Below are positions 22,501-33,879 of a stretch of DNA of 64,000 nt, piece after piece. Positions within the stretch are counted from its first letter, which is position 1. Every line of letters starts with the position of its first letter. The DNA is from Membranipora membranacea. Its lineage: Eukaryota > Bryozoa > Gymnolaemata > Cheilostomatida > Membraniporidae. Under the pieces are notes generated by a model. It worked only from the letters and a program-made list of their open reading frames with translations, did no database searches and had not been told where the DNA came from. The DNA lies in contig OU612069.1 of NCBI GenBank assembly GCA_914767715.1, positions 12,521,387-12,585,386 on the forward strand. The letters are read 5' to 3'. Made by a program: the position numbers and the translations under genes.

Positions 22501-25500
22501 TCTTGGAGTGTATTATTTCGGATTCTCTTGTCAAGCTAGGGTGAATGGCCCACAACAGCCAAGTGTAGGCATTTAATCTCTGGTGAGAATAGCAACCCAG
22601 CAGCTCACTTACCATGACCCTGACATTGAAGGATGCTGTCAAAGTGTACAATGCTTGATGTCAAACACTATTTACCACAAATTGGCAGCGTGTTGATATG
22701 TTGTAACAGTTGAGAATTGGATACATTTGTTAAAACTAATCAGCCGCTCTGATTATCGGAATCATTAGCTAGAGAATTGAAATTACACCACCGAAATGTT
22801 TGAATTTTGAGTCCTAGCCGCTTTACCTAGCCTAGCAAAGTCTAGCATTTCTCTTCTTCAATTGGCTACAAGTTCAGAATCTACTATAGCTGACCCTTGC
22901 AAAACTTTTTTCAAGCAGCTTGCCTGAGTATTAGAAGGTTGTTACTGGGACGACGTCAATCAATGCATAACCAAAAAGCTGCCAGATTTATAGCTTTATT
23001 CAGATCCTGACACAAAGTTCTATACTGATGGCATATCTGCAAAAATAGCCACATTATGTATTTTACAACTGATCTATTAATTCATATCAATGGTGAAACT
23101 CACCAGGTTTAACAGTAGTTTGACCCGCTGATATATCACCATCGTTACCCTCATGGTTAAGAGTGCTCAAGGTCAAATTATCTCCTCCTGTATCTACCTC
23201 TGCAGGCTCATTATTATCTCCCCTGGTATGTGTGGCTAGCTTATCAGTGTCAGAGGTCACATTGGTAGCAGCAGCAGTGTCATAAGTAGGTATGTGAGAC
23301 GGTGTGTCAGGTGTCAGCAGGTCCACCACATGACCTGCAGATAAATGGTGAAAATTATGAGTTATCGTATGTCTTGATATAAATTAAGTGGCAAAGCTGT
23401 TATATGATGCAGAGCAGCTGCCATCAACCTGCTAGCAGGTTGTCGGACATCTGTTGGCCAAACGATCAGAAAATCCAGAATAACATGACCTGCAGATTAA
23501 TGGTGAAAATTATGAGTAAGGAGTGTTTTTCAATTACCAGACTTAAACACTACCCAAAGACCAAGGTGTGCTCACTGTGACATCATAGTGTAGGGGATGA
23601 GAGTTACCTTCCCTTATGGGATTCCCTCTTTCCACCATTCAATAGCATAAGCCAAGTAGAGCATTGAATCTTTTTACCACGCAAATCTGACAAAATTTTC
23701 TCATAAGTAACTGCCTGACTATAAACATGTATTAGTCTTTGGGTAGTCTTTAACGGCAAGGTGTTGGTGTGGTGGGGTTATGGTATGTTTTGAGATAATA
23801 ATATAGAGAGTGGGGAGGCTGTTATATGGTGCAGGTTCAACTTCTCAAAAAATGGTGCACATTTATGGGCCCAACAATCAAATTAAAAAACCCTAGCATA
23901 ATTTAAGGCATTTCTATTTGTGTGAATACATTCATAGGCCTATGAAGACAAAAGCAGATAGAGAAGATTGGTCGAACTTTGGTATAGAAGAGATGAAACC
24001 CACTGGAATAGCACAAGACACACAAAAAAAAAGAGTCTAGGAATAGTACACATAATCGGCATCTCCGATTCAATGGTTCATTTCTCCGATTTCGATAGTA
24101 AGTAGGGAAATATTTTAACATGGCTGTCACAATAAAGGTACATTAACACAGCAGATTTTTCTGACAGGTTTTTTTTTCAGATCATGCATCATTATAATTT
24201 CATAAATATTATTATATATGCTATCATAGAGAGCAACGAAAAAGCAGAGTGTTGAAACATTGTCAGAAAGCGCTGATCTTTGGTGGTTCGCAATGATAGC
24301 TTAGATATAAAAAAATCATACCTAGTAATCTGGCCAAATATCTGTCAGCAAAGGCGGCAGTAAAAATGCACCTTAAACCATTGCTGCCACACAGGCAAAT
24401 GTGTGCTTATTGAATTATAATATTATGACGCTGTAATCTCAGCATTGTCACCTAATGGGCAAACAATTTTCACAAACTGATCGTCAAAATCAGGATATGA
24501 AATTAATTATCCTCGTAATCATCTAAGTAGTGATCGGCTTACTAGTGAACACTTTTGACGTCATCACCAGTGCGTTAATTTCATACCCTGATTCTGAAAA
24601 TAAGTTTGTGCAAATTATTTGCCTGTTAAGGGATAATTCTGAGATTAAAGCCTCAATTAGTTATCTTGGAGCTCTACTGAATCAACGAGCACAAATTTAG
24701 TAGTTTAAGCATCATCTCAAAAACTGCCGATTAACTTTAGTTGTATTGATTTTTTAGAATAATTCCATTCAACCTCTCAATTTACCAGCTGCACTCACCA
24801 TCTGGAGATGTTGGACGCTTGTTCTCAGCCACAAGGTTAATGACATCAGAACCCCTCTCCTGGTCTAAATTTAATCCAAGAGGATCTGCTCCTATTGATA
24901 AGTTAGGAAGGTCACCACTACCAGGCTGTGCTTTTCCTTTCTTCCCAGGAGTTGTAGCAGAGGGTGACTTGACAGAAGCTGCAGGTGGCCTCTTTGGACT
25001 ACCAGCAGGCCGACGTGTCGCGTTTATATCATAGACTGTCAATTCAAAAGTATCATCAATTGAGAAGGAATATGTCCATGGTTTCTGAGAGACAAGCTGT
25101 TCTGCTTGCGTTTCAGTTTCATTGCTTGGTTTTTCTGGGTTATCAGTTGTTTTATTAGTATCTACATTAAGGCTTAGTACATCACTGATAGTTATAGAAT
25201 CAGACTCCTGGTCCACTATGTCCCTGTCAAGATCTCCTTCTTTGACTGCAAGATCTGAAGAGATCGGTGCATCATCTCCTCCAGTAGCACAATGATCATC
25301 TACTGTGTGACCATCTTGTGGAGTAAAATCTAGATCATCATGGGGTTGACCTGCAACATCAGGCTCTTTATCCGCAGCTGATGGCGATGGTGCCTCAGGC
25401 TTCTTGCCTGTTTGACTGGGTCCTCTATCTCTGTAAGATGATGGTATCTTTTGAGGCACACCGATAACTGATTGGTCCTTGTGTGATTGGCAATCAGTGG

Positions 25501-28500
25501 TCGGTTGTTTGCTAGTCTCAATTCCATACAGTTGTTGATTATGAGGAGAACACATACTCCCGCAGAGGTCTGGGACAGCTGCTGGTGTGACCATATTGAT
25601 CATCTTCTCCATATTCTGTAGCTGATTACTAGCGGAGGCCATGCTGAGTGAGGCATTCATACCAAACACAAGCGCTGAAATGTCTAAAGCGAAATGGTTT
25701 GAAGTATTCACATTAGCCTGAGACTCGATATTTCTACACATCATACCAACTGCATCCGAGGAGCGCATGGTGGGCGGCATGAAACTGAACAGTGAGTTAG
25801 GATGTGTGGGATGACTGGGCATATGCTGCAATGTAGGCTGGGTACCTCGTGCGACCCTGGGGCTAGGTGATGTTGACAGGGTAGTACCCCTGTCTACTGA
25901 TTGGCCTGCTGGCAAAAGCGCAGATTTCCGGGGCGGCCCTCTACCTCGTCCAGTGCCTCGACCACGAGGTCTACCCTCCTAGTTACGGAACCATAGCTGT
26001 GTCCGGTTAGGCTGTTATCGGTAAACTTGTGGATATTATAGTCAATTTCCTTTCCTTGTGCATTGACAGGAAGTTTATTACCTTTCAGCCAAGTTGTATT
26101 GTTACAAGGGTCAGATTGTACAGCAGCGCCTACTGTTGGTTCCTCTGCTGAAGTGCTGCAATTGGCTGCACAAGGAATCGGGTCAAGAGTTAGTTCAACT
26201 TTCACTTCTTTTAGTGTCACATTCGCATTGTCTGCTGTTGCTGTTGGGCGGAGTTTCCTGGGTCTACCTCGGCGGCGGCGGTCCTCTTTGGGAGAAGGCG
26301 AGCAATCTGGTTTTATAGATGAGATATTGTCGGCGCCGATGAGGTTTCTGGTCATTGTGATATTCTGCAGTTCAGCAGCTGTTTGATTGGATGCTTTTAT
26401 TTCTGTTGGGTCCTGAGGCTTTTTGCGTGGTCTTCCTCTCTTTCTCCTCATCAGTGATGAGTTCGAATGGAGTGTCAGCTTCGTAAGCAAACTTGGTCTA
26501 TCTGTGACGGAGCTACTACTGCTCTCATGAGAGTTATGCCTCGTTTCTCTGCCCTGGAGAATCTTTGCCCTGGCATTTCCTTTTGACTTTCTGGTCTCCA
26601 AAGGAGTTGAGGTCATCTGTAAAATAATCCAAAAAGGTTGAGGATAAATTCAGAAAATATTTTCGATCTCCAACTGCCTGCCTCAATCAAATTATCTGGA
26701 AATAAAACAAGAATTGCGAATGAGCTCCAAACATTCGGGTCGGATAAATACGCTATCCATTACACAAGCCTGATACAATCACATGAAGCAGTCATTTCTC
26801 AGGCAGACCGCATTGGAATGGTATTCTGATTGATAACGGAGACCATGACTCACTGTAAACTTATTCCTGTCGAGTTTCTCTGTGATGACTTTGGCCTTGA
26901 GACCAGGAATTGGGTTTTGTTGAGTTGAAGTATCATATCTGTCTCTCGAATATGGAGGAGATCTTAAATTCCTGACATTTGTCGTGTCTCTCTGACCTGA
27001 ATCGCCAGAGGCATCTTCGATGAACCTAAAGCGTATAGATACACGTGAGTATGAGACATGACAAATTGCGCATCGAGCCATTAATCAAATAATGATATTC
27101 AACTCTTAACTATCCCATCTGTGTGAAAAACCAGTCATTGACATGACATTATTATATACATGGTAGTCTGAAGAATTTAATATACAATCCATCCTCCCCC
27201 CCCTCTCAGAGCCAAACCTCCAAAACTCTAGTGAACAATAAGCGCTTACCTATGGATAGAGCTAGCTATAGTCTGTAACACTTGAGTTGGTATACTGTTT
27301 AGTACTGAGCCGTCTCCATTGTATAGATACTTGAGCCAGGCTGAGACAGGACCATACGCCAGTTCTGACATGTCAATCATATCCTCACTCAATAATCGCT
27401 ACCAACAAAAACGTCAACAATAAGTATGTGAATTTGTGGTACTTCAGATATAACACCCTCTCTCGTGTACCATGATAATGAAGTGAGATATAAAACATCG
27501 TCGACATGTTTTTTGAATTAGCGGAATTTCAGATATAACACCTCTCTCATGTAACATAACATTAAAGTGACACAAATAAAATTGTAATATATTTATCACT
27601 ACAAAAAAGATTAAACGATAAGTAGTTTGTTTATCAGAAGAATTAAGTTTAACATACAACCTCAGCTGTAATGTAAGCTCTTATGTGGAATTAACCAGAC
27701 AAAAGTGAGCTGTAAGCTCATCTAGCGTGTATTCCTGGTCTAGCCTGAGATGAACACCCACAGTGCACACACAAACCTGATGTAGTTTTGGATATCTTGA
27801 AGCTAGCACAACTTTATGTATGGGTATATCACAAATGTTAGTCTTGATAACAGCGTCTGAGAAATCAGGGTTTGTAAGTAACCGACACATGTAATCACCG
27901 GAGCCCAGAAATCTCTGTAACCAAGCGAGTAACAGTACACCAGGCGTGACAAAATACAAGGGTAATTTATGAGCTTATAAGATTAGGATAAACATAAGAA
28001 ATATTCATTATGCTGGAAAGATTTTTTGTGGCGTATAACTTTCAGGATACTTTATACAAGTGTTAGGCTATCCAACATTCACAAGGAACTTAACCAGCTC
28101 GCATGCTGAGAAATTTTGACGTGGTACAAAATGCTGTGAATTATTTCCTTTATGTCAAAGAGGGGGCAACTCCAAAGGCATAAGTCCGTATTAATGAATG
28201 ACCACCCCTCTAATGTGACAAAAAACACAAATGACATGCATCATCAGGTTTGAAACACAACTGCAAGCAACAGAAAAATTTGATACAGACACCAAATAGG
28301 CTACATAGAACCTAGAGGAGCGAAGAATTAGGAGGAAATGATCATCATTTTGTACAGGCCTGAAAAGTCGAATGCATGGCTGGCTTAAACTCAAACCTTT
28401 ACCAGCTAAATTTGTGCTAGCCAACAATAAGTCTCCCAAACTAGCTAAAAATAAGTCTCTCAAACTAACTAACAATAAGTCTCCCAAACTAGCCCAACAA

Positions 28501-30575
28501 ATGATTGGGCTGATGAGGATTACCAAGGCATGTCATTTAGTATGAAACCACTATAAGTTTTTCTAACCAGAGCTTTCTCTCTTTCAGTACAATCTATGCT
28601 TGATGTGTCATCTAACGGCCTAATAGTGCTCTGGTCAGCCTCAATATTTTTTTGTGCAACAGTAGGGGACGCTCGTGCACACCCCGTCTCGTTAGCTACT
28701 GGAGACATCTGAGTACTGGTCACAGGTGACCCTCCAGTCATGATTTTTCTGTTAGCCTGTGTTCTCTTAGCTGAATGATCGGGTGTCTCAGGTACCACAA
28801 CTTCAGGATCATCACCTGACTGATGCCCCAAGTCTATAAATACAAGCCAAGACATAAATGAAAACAAACTAGAGTAGTAAATATTAGCTAGAGTTTGGTC
28901 TTGCTAGTTTGGATGTGGCTCCATGTTAGCTAGCACCTTTCTCCAATAGCTAAGGTGGAGTCTATATCAAGGAATGAGGTTGAGTTAACCAGCCACACAT
29001 TTAAACCAATTCTAGCCTGTGTGAAATGACAAACTTCTCCTACTGCTTACAAACATGACACATTGAACACGTAAGGCCCCTCTTTGTATGATGTCACAGA
29101 ATGAGAATGAGAGAATCATTTGCTTTCATCAATAACGTTCGGATTTGTCGCAACAGGCAACACACAACATCTGACACTTTTCTGTGCCCTGTTTTAAATA
29201 TGAGTTATCACAAAGCACAAAGTAATCATGGTTCATCATCTAGCCTCCGCTAAATTTGCAGAATTAACATCCATTGCTCTCACAATTCGCAATAATTTCA
29301 CCAACCGTTCGTGTTTATACCGAGGTTTTTTAGCTCTGTGGAGGATCGAGACGTCCCTTTTGGCCTTCCTGGTTTCCTTTTATATTCTGAGTACCCGATA
29401 TGTTGACTGCATTTATAGCCTGAGTACTTATAGAAGTGTTCCCTGACCTTCTGGACACAAGAGGAGCGCATCGTTGTGAGCTACAGAATAGTTTTATACC
29501 AGGGTCAAAGGCTAAGGTTACAAGGTGAAATGACTTTAAACTAATTGTGATTTCATCGCTTTGCCTAGCACTCTATCACTCACAGGTAAGAGAATTTGAC
29601 TCGGGGATACTAGGTACAATTTGAACACCCTCAATTGAATCAAACTATTCAACAGATCACATTGCAATTGGTAAACTGTTATGATAGTTTCAGATTCATA
29701 AGAAACCTTTTTGGAGAGTGAAGTGCCAGCTGTCGACCTCCGTGTTGTTACTGTAGGGTGATCTTAAGCTAATACTGAAGGGCGTCCTCTAGTGGCAGGC
29801 CGCTGAGTTGTTTCCTCTTGAGTTGAGGGGGAGTTAAGTCTCCATCTCCATCTCTTCACCTGATGATGAGATATTTTAGACAGCGATAAGGAAAACCTGT
29901 GCAGTGTTATGGTTTGGATGAATAGCCTTGGCAACTTTTTTAGTCAGATCATAGCAATTTGTTCAAAATCCTCACTATTTTCACATAGGTTCATCAAACA
30001 GTAAGCTATTTGGATGGGAGACCTTTGGCAGATCTAGTTTACTGAGCTAGAAACGATCACATCTTGGTAGCTTTTTATTCAAACACCTATTTGAGCCATC
30101 GACTTTTATTTCAGATGTGATTTTATGTGTTTGCAACAACACTGTTGCAAGAGAACGATGAACTTTCAAGAATATGGTCGATACAAATCAGCGTACCCGG
30201 TTTAGCATCGGAGAGGATTATACTTAGAGGCTGGCCAAATTTACATAAAAAGATATAGACCAGGTTTGATCCGGGTTGCCTGCATGCGGCCGTTAGTGCT
30301 TAACTGTAGTGGTTGGGGCGAATAGAAATGCCAGTAAACAGGACCAAACTTGATCTACAAAAGACCTGGCAAACCGGTTAACATCACTACAATCATATGG
30401 TGGCATATACTCACTCTCTGAAATGCAGCCGATTCCTCTTGCCGACCATCAGATACAGATGGTGATTCAGCAGGCGGTGTTTGCCGTTTCCTGTTTAGTG
30501 CTGCGGTTACCTCATTAACTGGCTTAAACTTGAACTTTCCTTTTCGAGCTGGCCGAGCAGATATATTCTGTTCTA
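18216..30575 (-). CDS. SLX4 (BTBD12/FANCP) homologue, 16 exons, 5' end missing
   Basis: SLX4 is the nuclear scaffold that holds the SLX1, MUS81-EME1 and XPF-ERCC1 nucleases in repair of crosslinks and recombination intermediates. Exons 5' to 3': 30575-30415, 29859-29776, 29480-29321, 28833-28568, 27914-27777, 27398-27250, 27025-26854, 26616-24799, 23334-23104, 22377-22204, 21912-21692, 21359-20937, 20530-20304, 19581-19464, 18824-18735, 18308-18216. All introns are GT-AG and every phase agrees if one base is added in exon 8, giving about 1507 residues. Domains: BTB (about 228-319), four AT-hook-like motifs (exon 3 and exon 8), SAP-like region across exons 11-12 and the SLX1-binding domain in exons 14-16. 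The family assignment rests on this order plus motifs such as TPMPHYEG...FGLRDKMSRKRMV. The model opens with a phase needing one base from an unseen exon, so the start codon and any UBZ fingers are missing. Human SLX4 has 1834 residues. Confidence 0.85.
20937..21912 (-). CDS. SLX4 exons 11-12: SAP-like region and linker
   Basis: Exon 11 (21912-21692) ends FIPSPFTPMPHYEGMGDELL-K, and exon 12 (21359-20937) starts KKLRGFGLRDKMSRKRMV followed by AALTQVYKETH. The join is phase 0. Known SLX4 proteins have T-P-M-P followed by a helix, F-G-(V/L)-R, a K-R-x-M-V helix and x-T-H. In human SLX4 this region is next to the MUS81-binding surface. The rest of exon 12 is a Ser/Thr/Pro/Lys-rich linker. Confidence 0.8.
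23328..23518. repeat. Short duplicated splice-acceptor segment in SLX4 intron 8
   Basis: CATGACCTGCAGAT-AATGG followed by TGAAAATTATGAGT occurs at 23,328-23,362 (across the exon 9 acceptor) and again at 23,484-23,518. The second copy provides a decoy acceptor about 155 bases upstream in transcript order. Confidence 0.6.
24430..24651. mobile_element. MITE in SLX4 intron 8
   Basis: Imperfect inverted arms of about 76 bases (24,430-24,505 and 24,575-24,651) run from GCTGTAATCTCAG to GAAATTAA and back. The arms match at roughly four bases in five. There is no coding sequence. The target duplication is not resolved. Confidence 0.6.
24799..26616 (-). CDS. SLX4 exon 8: long AT-hook exon with one frameshift
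   Basis: Acceptor TTTTACAG before ATGACCTCAAC; donor G|GTGAGT at 24,799. The 5' part (to about 25,977) encodes two AT-hooks, MRRKRGRPRKKP and RRRRGRPRKL. The 3' part is open in a different frame and starts inside a third hook-like stretch, GRPRGRGTGRGRGPPRK. One extra C in the plus-strand run CCC at 25,974-25,976 would join the frames as ...TRRGRPRGRG... and make the exon length fit its neighbours' phases. The 15 other exons agree in phase without correction, so a sequencing or assembly error, or a recent allele, is more likely than a dead gene. The rest is low-complexity and probably disordered. Confidence 0.75.
27250..27914 (-). CDS. SLX4 exons 5-6: BTB/POZ domain
   Basis: Exon 5 (27914-27777) encodes a segment containing LLTNPDFSDAVIKTN and IHKVVLASRYPKL, the classic BTB start with the conserved D and the H-K-x-x-L-A-x-R-x-P core. 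Exon 6 (27398-27250) continues with MIDMSELAYGPVSAWLKYLY, the later BTB helices. Both junctions are phase 0, and exon 6 leaves two bases for exon 7. In SLX4 the BTB mediates dimerisation and supports the nuclease interactions. Confidence 0.8.
27442..27572. repeat. Direct repeat in SLX4 intron 5
   Basis: TTCAGATATAACACC followed by CTCTC and TGTA...CAT occurs at about 27,443 and 27,530, two diverged copies of roughly 42 bases. No function is apparent. Confidence 0.5.
28421..28496. repeat. Three-unit tandem repeat in SLX4 intron 4
   Basis: Units of about 25-28 bases around AATAAGTCTCCCAAACTAGC repeat three times just downstream of exon 4 in transcript order. The open frame across them (SLRDLFLASLGDLLLAS) comes from the repeat and is not a gene. 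Confidence 0.65.
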
Positions 30576-30989
30576 CTAAAGACGATACATGTGAAGGAAA
30601 TAAGACAAAAATTGAAAGTTGCCTAGCAAAACCCCTTGGTTGTTGCCAACTGCCATAGCAGAAGGTTATATCCTAACAAAATCAGCACGAGAGCCTATAA
30701 TACATTCAATCATCTTCCTTCACAAGTAGTAATAAGATCACTTCCTTAGAAAACTTTGCAATTTTGATCACTGTCTCAGTTGATTGAGAATATAGGCCAA
30801 TAGCCCATCTTTGCAGCTACAACACTAGCCAGGGTTCCCAAGCTAAGTAGTCACAACTTATTACATGACATATAATTTCTTAGTTTCTTTGTTACACACT
30901 AGGTCTTATTCTATCATAGTCTGAGCCCCCAGACTCTTGCCGACTCAACGACACCCCCCCCCCCCACCGCCAAGGAATAACTACTCCAT

Positions 30990-31668
30990 TTAACTAGACT
31001 TAGCAAGCTTGGCTGGCTTGTGTTGAAGGCGGAGGGCGGGGACACTGAACTGCAGTCATGATTTGTGAATTTTTGCACTATATTTCTTCTGCTCACACAT
31101 TAGTTCTAGTCATTAACTGGGTAAAAAACTGCTTGCCCAATATTAACTTACAGTAGGTTGGTTATCTGATTGTGGATTGCGTATTTCTCCCTTAATCTGT
31201 TGAAAAAGCCAGTTTTCATTTTGTCCTTTCCACCTACAATGCAGATCAATTCGACCGAATCATACATTTTATAATTTAATTGTTTTGACTGTAAATAATA
31301 AAATTTCCGCAATTAAAAGTTATATTTGGTGAAGGAAAGTATGTACGGCCCATTTATTTGCAACACCACTGGAAGGTTAAATGGAAATCGTGGTTCCTGA
31401 GTCGGAACCTGATGGAAAGTTTCAATCGTGTTTCTTTATCTGATTCTCAACATCAAACTCCCCAATTTACTCAGTAGGTACCAAGAGTTTGAATGGATGC
31501 TATTAGACAAGGGTGGGGCAGAGTTTGGGGGAGGCAGCTGCTCCTAAAATGTCTTGCATGTACTTACATGCGATACGCAAAAGCACCACCAATGATCCAA
31601 CTGCCAATAAATACAGCCGCTGTCCACTTCTTAAAGTGCTTGTAAAGGGAGCAGGTTTTTGGTATCAT
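30990..31668 (-). CDS. Small predicted single-pass membrane protein, three exons
   Basis: Exons 31668-31568, 31233-31152 and 31049-30990 give 80 residues. The start is MIPKTCSLYKHFKKW, then the hydrophobic stretch TAAVFIGSWIIGGAFAY (about 16-32), then a polar tail beginning RMWKGQNENWLFQQIKGEIR. Exons 1-2 are joined by GTAAGT/AG with matching phase (AT|G). Exon 2 ends at a strong donor (ACT|GTAAGT), and the best acceptor (CTGCAG|TTC) adds 19 codons. If that intron is kept, the protein stops two codons later at 31,143, giving 63 residues. Basic residues before one short hydrophobic helix are common in small mitochondrial inner-membrane or ER proteins, but I do not recognise the family. It lies upstream of SLX4 on the same strand. 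Confidence 0.5.
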
Positions 31669-31762
31669 TCTAGAGCTCTCAGTCTAGTTTAGAACATTAT
31701 GCTATGTGCAAAAGCAGCCTGTGGCCCAGTTAAGAATTATTTTCACTCAAAGTTGGGATGAG

Positions 31763-31838
31763 AAGGTACTAAAAAGGTACTATTTTTCTCCTTTGGAGTT
31801 GTGATCACTTGTAGAAAATAGTACCTTTTTAGTACCTT
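31763..31838. promoter_or_regulatory. Perfect 24-bp inverted repeat upstream of the small gene
   Basis: AAGGTACTAAAAAGGTACTA-TTTT (31,763-31,786) is repeated exactly in inverse at 31,815-31,838 with a 28-base spacer. Each arm also contains AAGGTACT twice in tandem. It lies about 95 bases upstream of the start codon at 31,668. It could be a hairpin in the 5' leader, a paired protein-binding site, or a tiny foldback element. Confidence 0.5.
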
Positions 31839-33879
31839 AGATTATAATGGGAATATACAGTATCTCGTAAATAGGACTTTTTGTTATGACACAGTGGTTT
31901 TGATATTCCCTGCATACAATTTTAAACCACACAGAATTTATCTATTGAATGAATGAGTGAATACAATGCAAAGTTAATCTGTCCCATGTTATGTGGCTTA
32001 GCTGGTAAAATGGGATAGTGTATAAAATTTCATAATTGAGTGACAAAGCAAACGATCGAAATCAAGCACGGCAAAAATTACAACTCTAGCTCGTCCGACC
32101 GCGAGAGTGAAAATTATAGGGAGATTAACAGATCCAGTGAGAGCGAGATTGAATATCATTCAGGAGGCAATTGTAGCAAATCGACGTCGAGTCCATGTGA
32201 TTATCATAGGGAAAATGTCCCTGAGGTAGTCACACCACTCAAGTTTAAATCTGTATGATTTCGGCCACTTGAAATGACCCACAGTGCTTTGACAGATACA
32301 ACATTTTCTGTTAACCATGGTTACTGCTCGAGATAGAAATTGGCAATGTAAAGGCAGATCAATACATCGCTAAAGTATTTCAAGGTTTTGTTTATATTTA
32401 TTTGATGAATAAATGAGATTGTGGCTACATGGATTGTATTGAAGATTATAAATACTAAGATATGACATTCCAATCAAACTCTGTCTTCAGCCGTTATGCT
32501 TTATGATTAGTGGCTTTCAATATAATTTCAATGGAAGATACAAAATTTACACATGTAGACTGGATGTTTTTCTAATTTGCACAAAAATCTAAAATAATTT
32601 GTTTTTAAATCTCGACATTTCAGGCATTAGGATGATGTTAAAATCCAAAGCATGCGATGATTAATACTGAGTGATTTGAAGTTTTGAGAATCTTTACAAC
32701 AATTTTTGCAAATATTCTGATGTTTGGACTCGCAAGATTTTCTCGTGTAAACTTTGTTGTTTACATCAAAAACTGGAATTTACAAGTCACAAAGTAAATT
32801 GAAGTAAATAAAATTGTCATCTAGTTATTTCGGACTTCACAGTGATGAAAAATGTAAATGAATTTGACTGCCTCCTAAAGAGAGGAGTATTGATAATCGT
32901 GTAAGCAGTGGAATACATTGAGAAACTTTCTATATTATTTTACATCAGATCTTGTCCATCTGTGCGTCACAGATACTCAGAACATCTAAACATGGACTAT
33001 CAATATTACTGACTGAGTGCAGCAGGCCATATGAGAACCTATGTCAAAGCACACATCAGTCACATAGGAAATTAATTTGTCGAGTTTTTGAGTTATTTCA
33101 TCAGTATGGATCTTATTTGGGGGGCTAGTGTTGGATATTATCGCAAGATTTGGTACTAACCATAAAGCATTGTATGGACCATTTTTAGGTAAATCTGAAA
33201 TAAGCAAGGCTTTGTCAGCAGGAAGAATTCATTGCTCCAGCGTAATCTTATTTAAACAGAGCAAACAAGCGCAGCGGTATAAAATGAAAATCACTCGCTT
33301 GAAAAGCTGTGGACAGGGAATGGGTCATAGTCATTGATTGTAATGTACAGTCAGTATATATAATCTTTGGTACTGTGGTTCTTCTAATCTCTTCTTCTAC
33401 ATGGGCTCATAACAGAAATGAAGGAATTGTTTTGATTAGCGGTCTCAACTCATCAAATTTGAACTTTTATGTCATCGACAAACTTGTGAGTGACTTTGTC
33501 ATGTATTTGCAAAAGTTCTTATCTAACCACAATAGTCACTAATATTACTGTATTTCCCCCATAATAGGCTCATTGCAAATCGCCTGGACAAGTTGGGCTG
33601 TGCATGAGTAGGCAACTCAATAGTGTTAACTTATAACCCCCAAACCTACCAGACCAAGTAACCCTGAAGACTTATTTTTCATGCAAATGCATGTGTGATA
33701 GCTGTCTTAATCTCATTTCAAGCTCAAAAATGATACCAAGAACCCTGTTCCTTTACAAACACTTTAATAGACTTTCCAGCTAAAGACAGTGGCTCATACG
33801 GACGGCCTGCAGGCCTGGGGTTTCCTGACATTTAGAGCACCAAAAGTTTTACAAACTCTCTGTAATAAAAATTTGAACT
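31839..33879. other. Intergenic, no supported gene
   Basis: Only short frames without splice or family support. The longest distinctive one, 32,040-32,255 plus, is Ser/Glu/Asn-rich (NYNSSSSDRESENYREI) and lacks recognisable homology. No repeats of note. Confidence 0.5.

Noticed and set aside
25976-26000. An 8-base intron (GTAACTAG) that would also restore the SLX4 exon 8 frame
   Set aside because: Far too short for spliceosomal removal. One missing base in a C-run is simpler and completes an AT-hook.
31143-31668. The small membrane protein as the N-terminus of SLX4
   Set aside because: Its last donor is phase 0 whereas SLX4 exon 30,575 needs one carried base. Joining them gives an immediate stop.
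32040-32258. 72-codon Ser/Glu-rich frame
   Set aside because: Composition is protein-like but it begins at a non-ATG codon and has no splice partners or recognised family.
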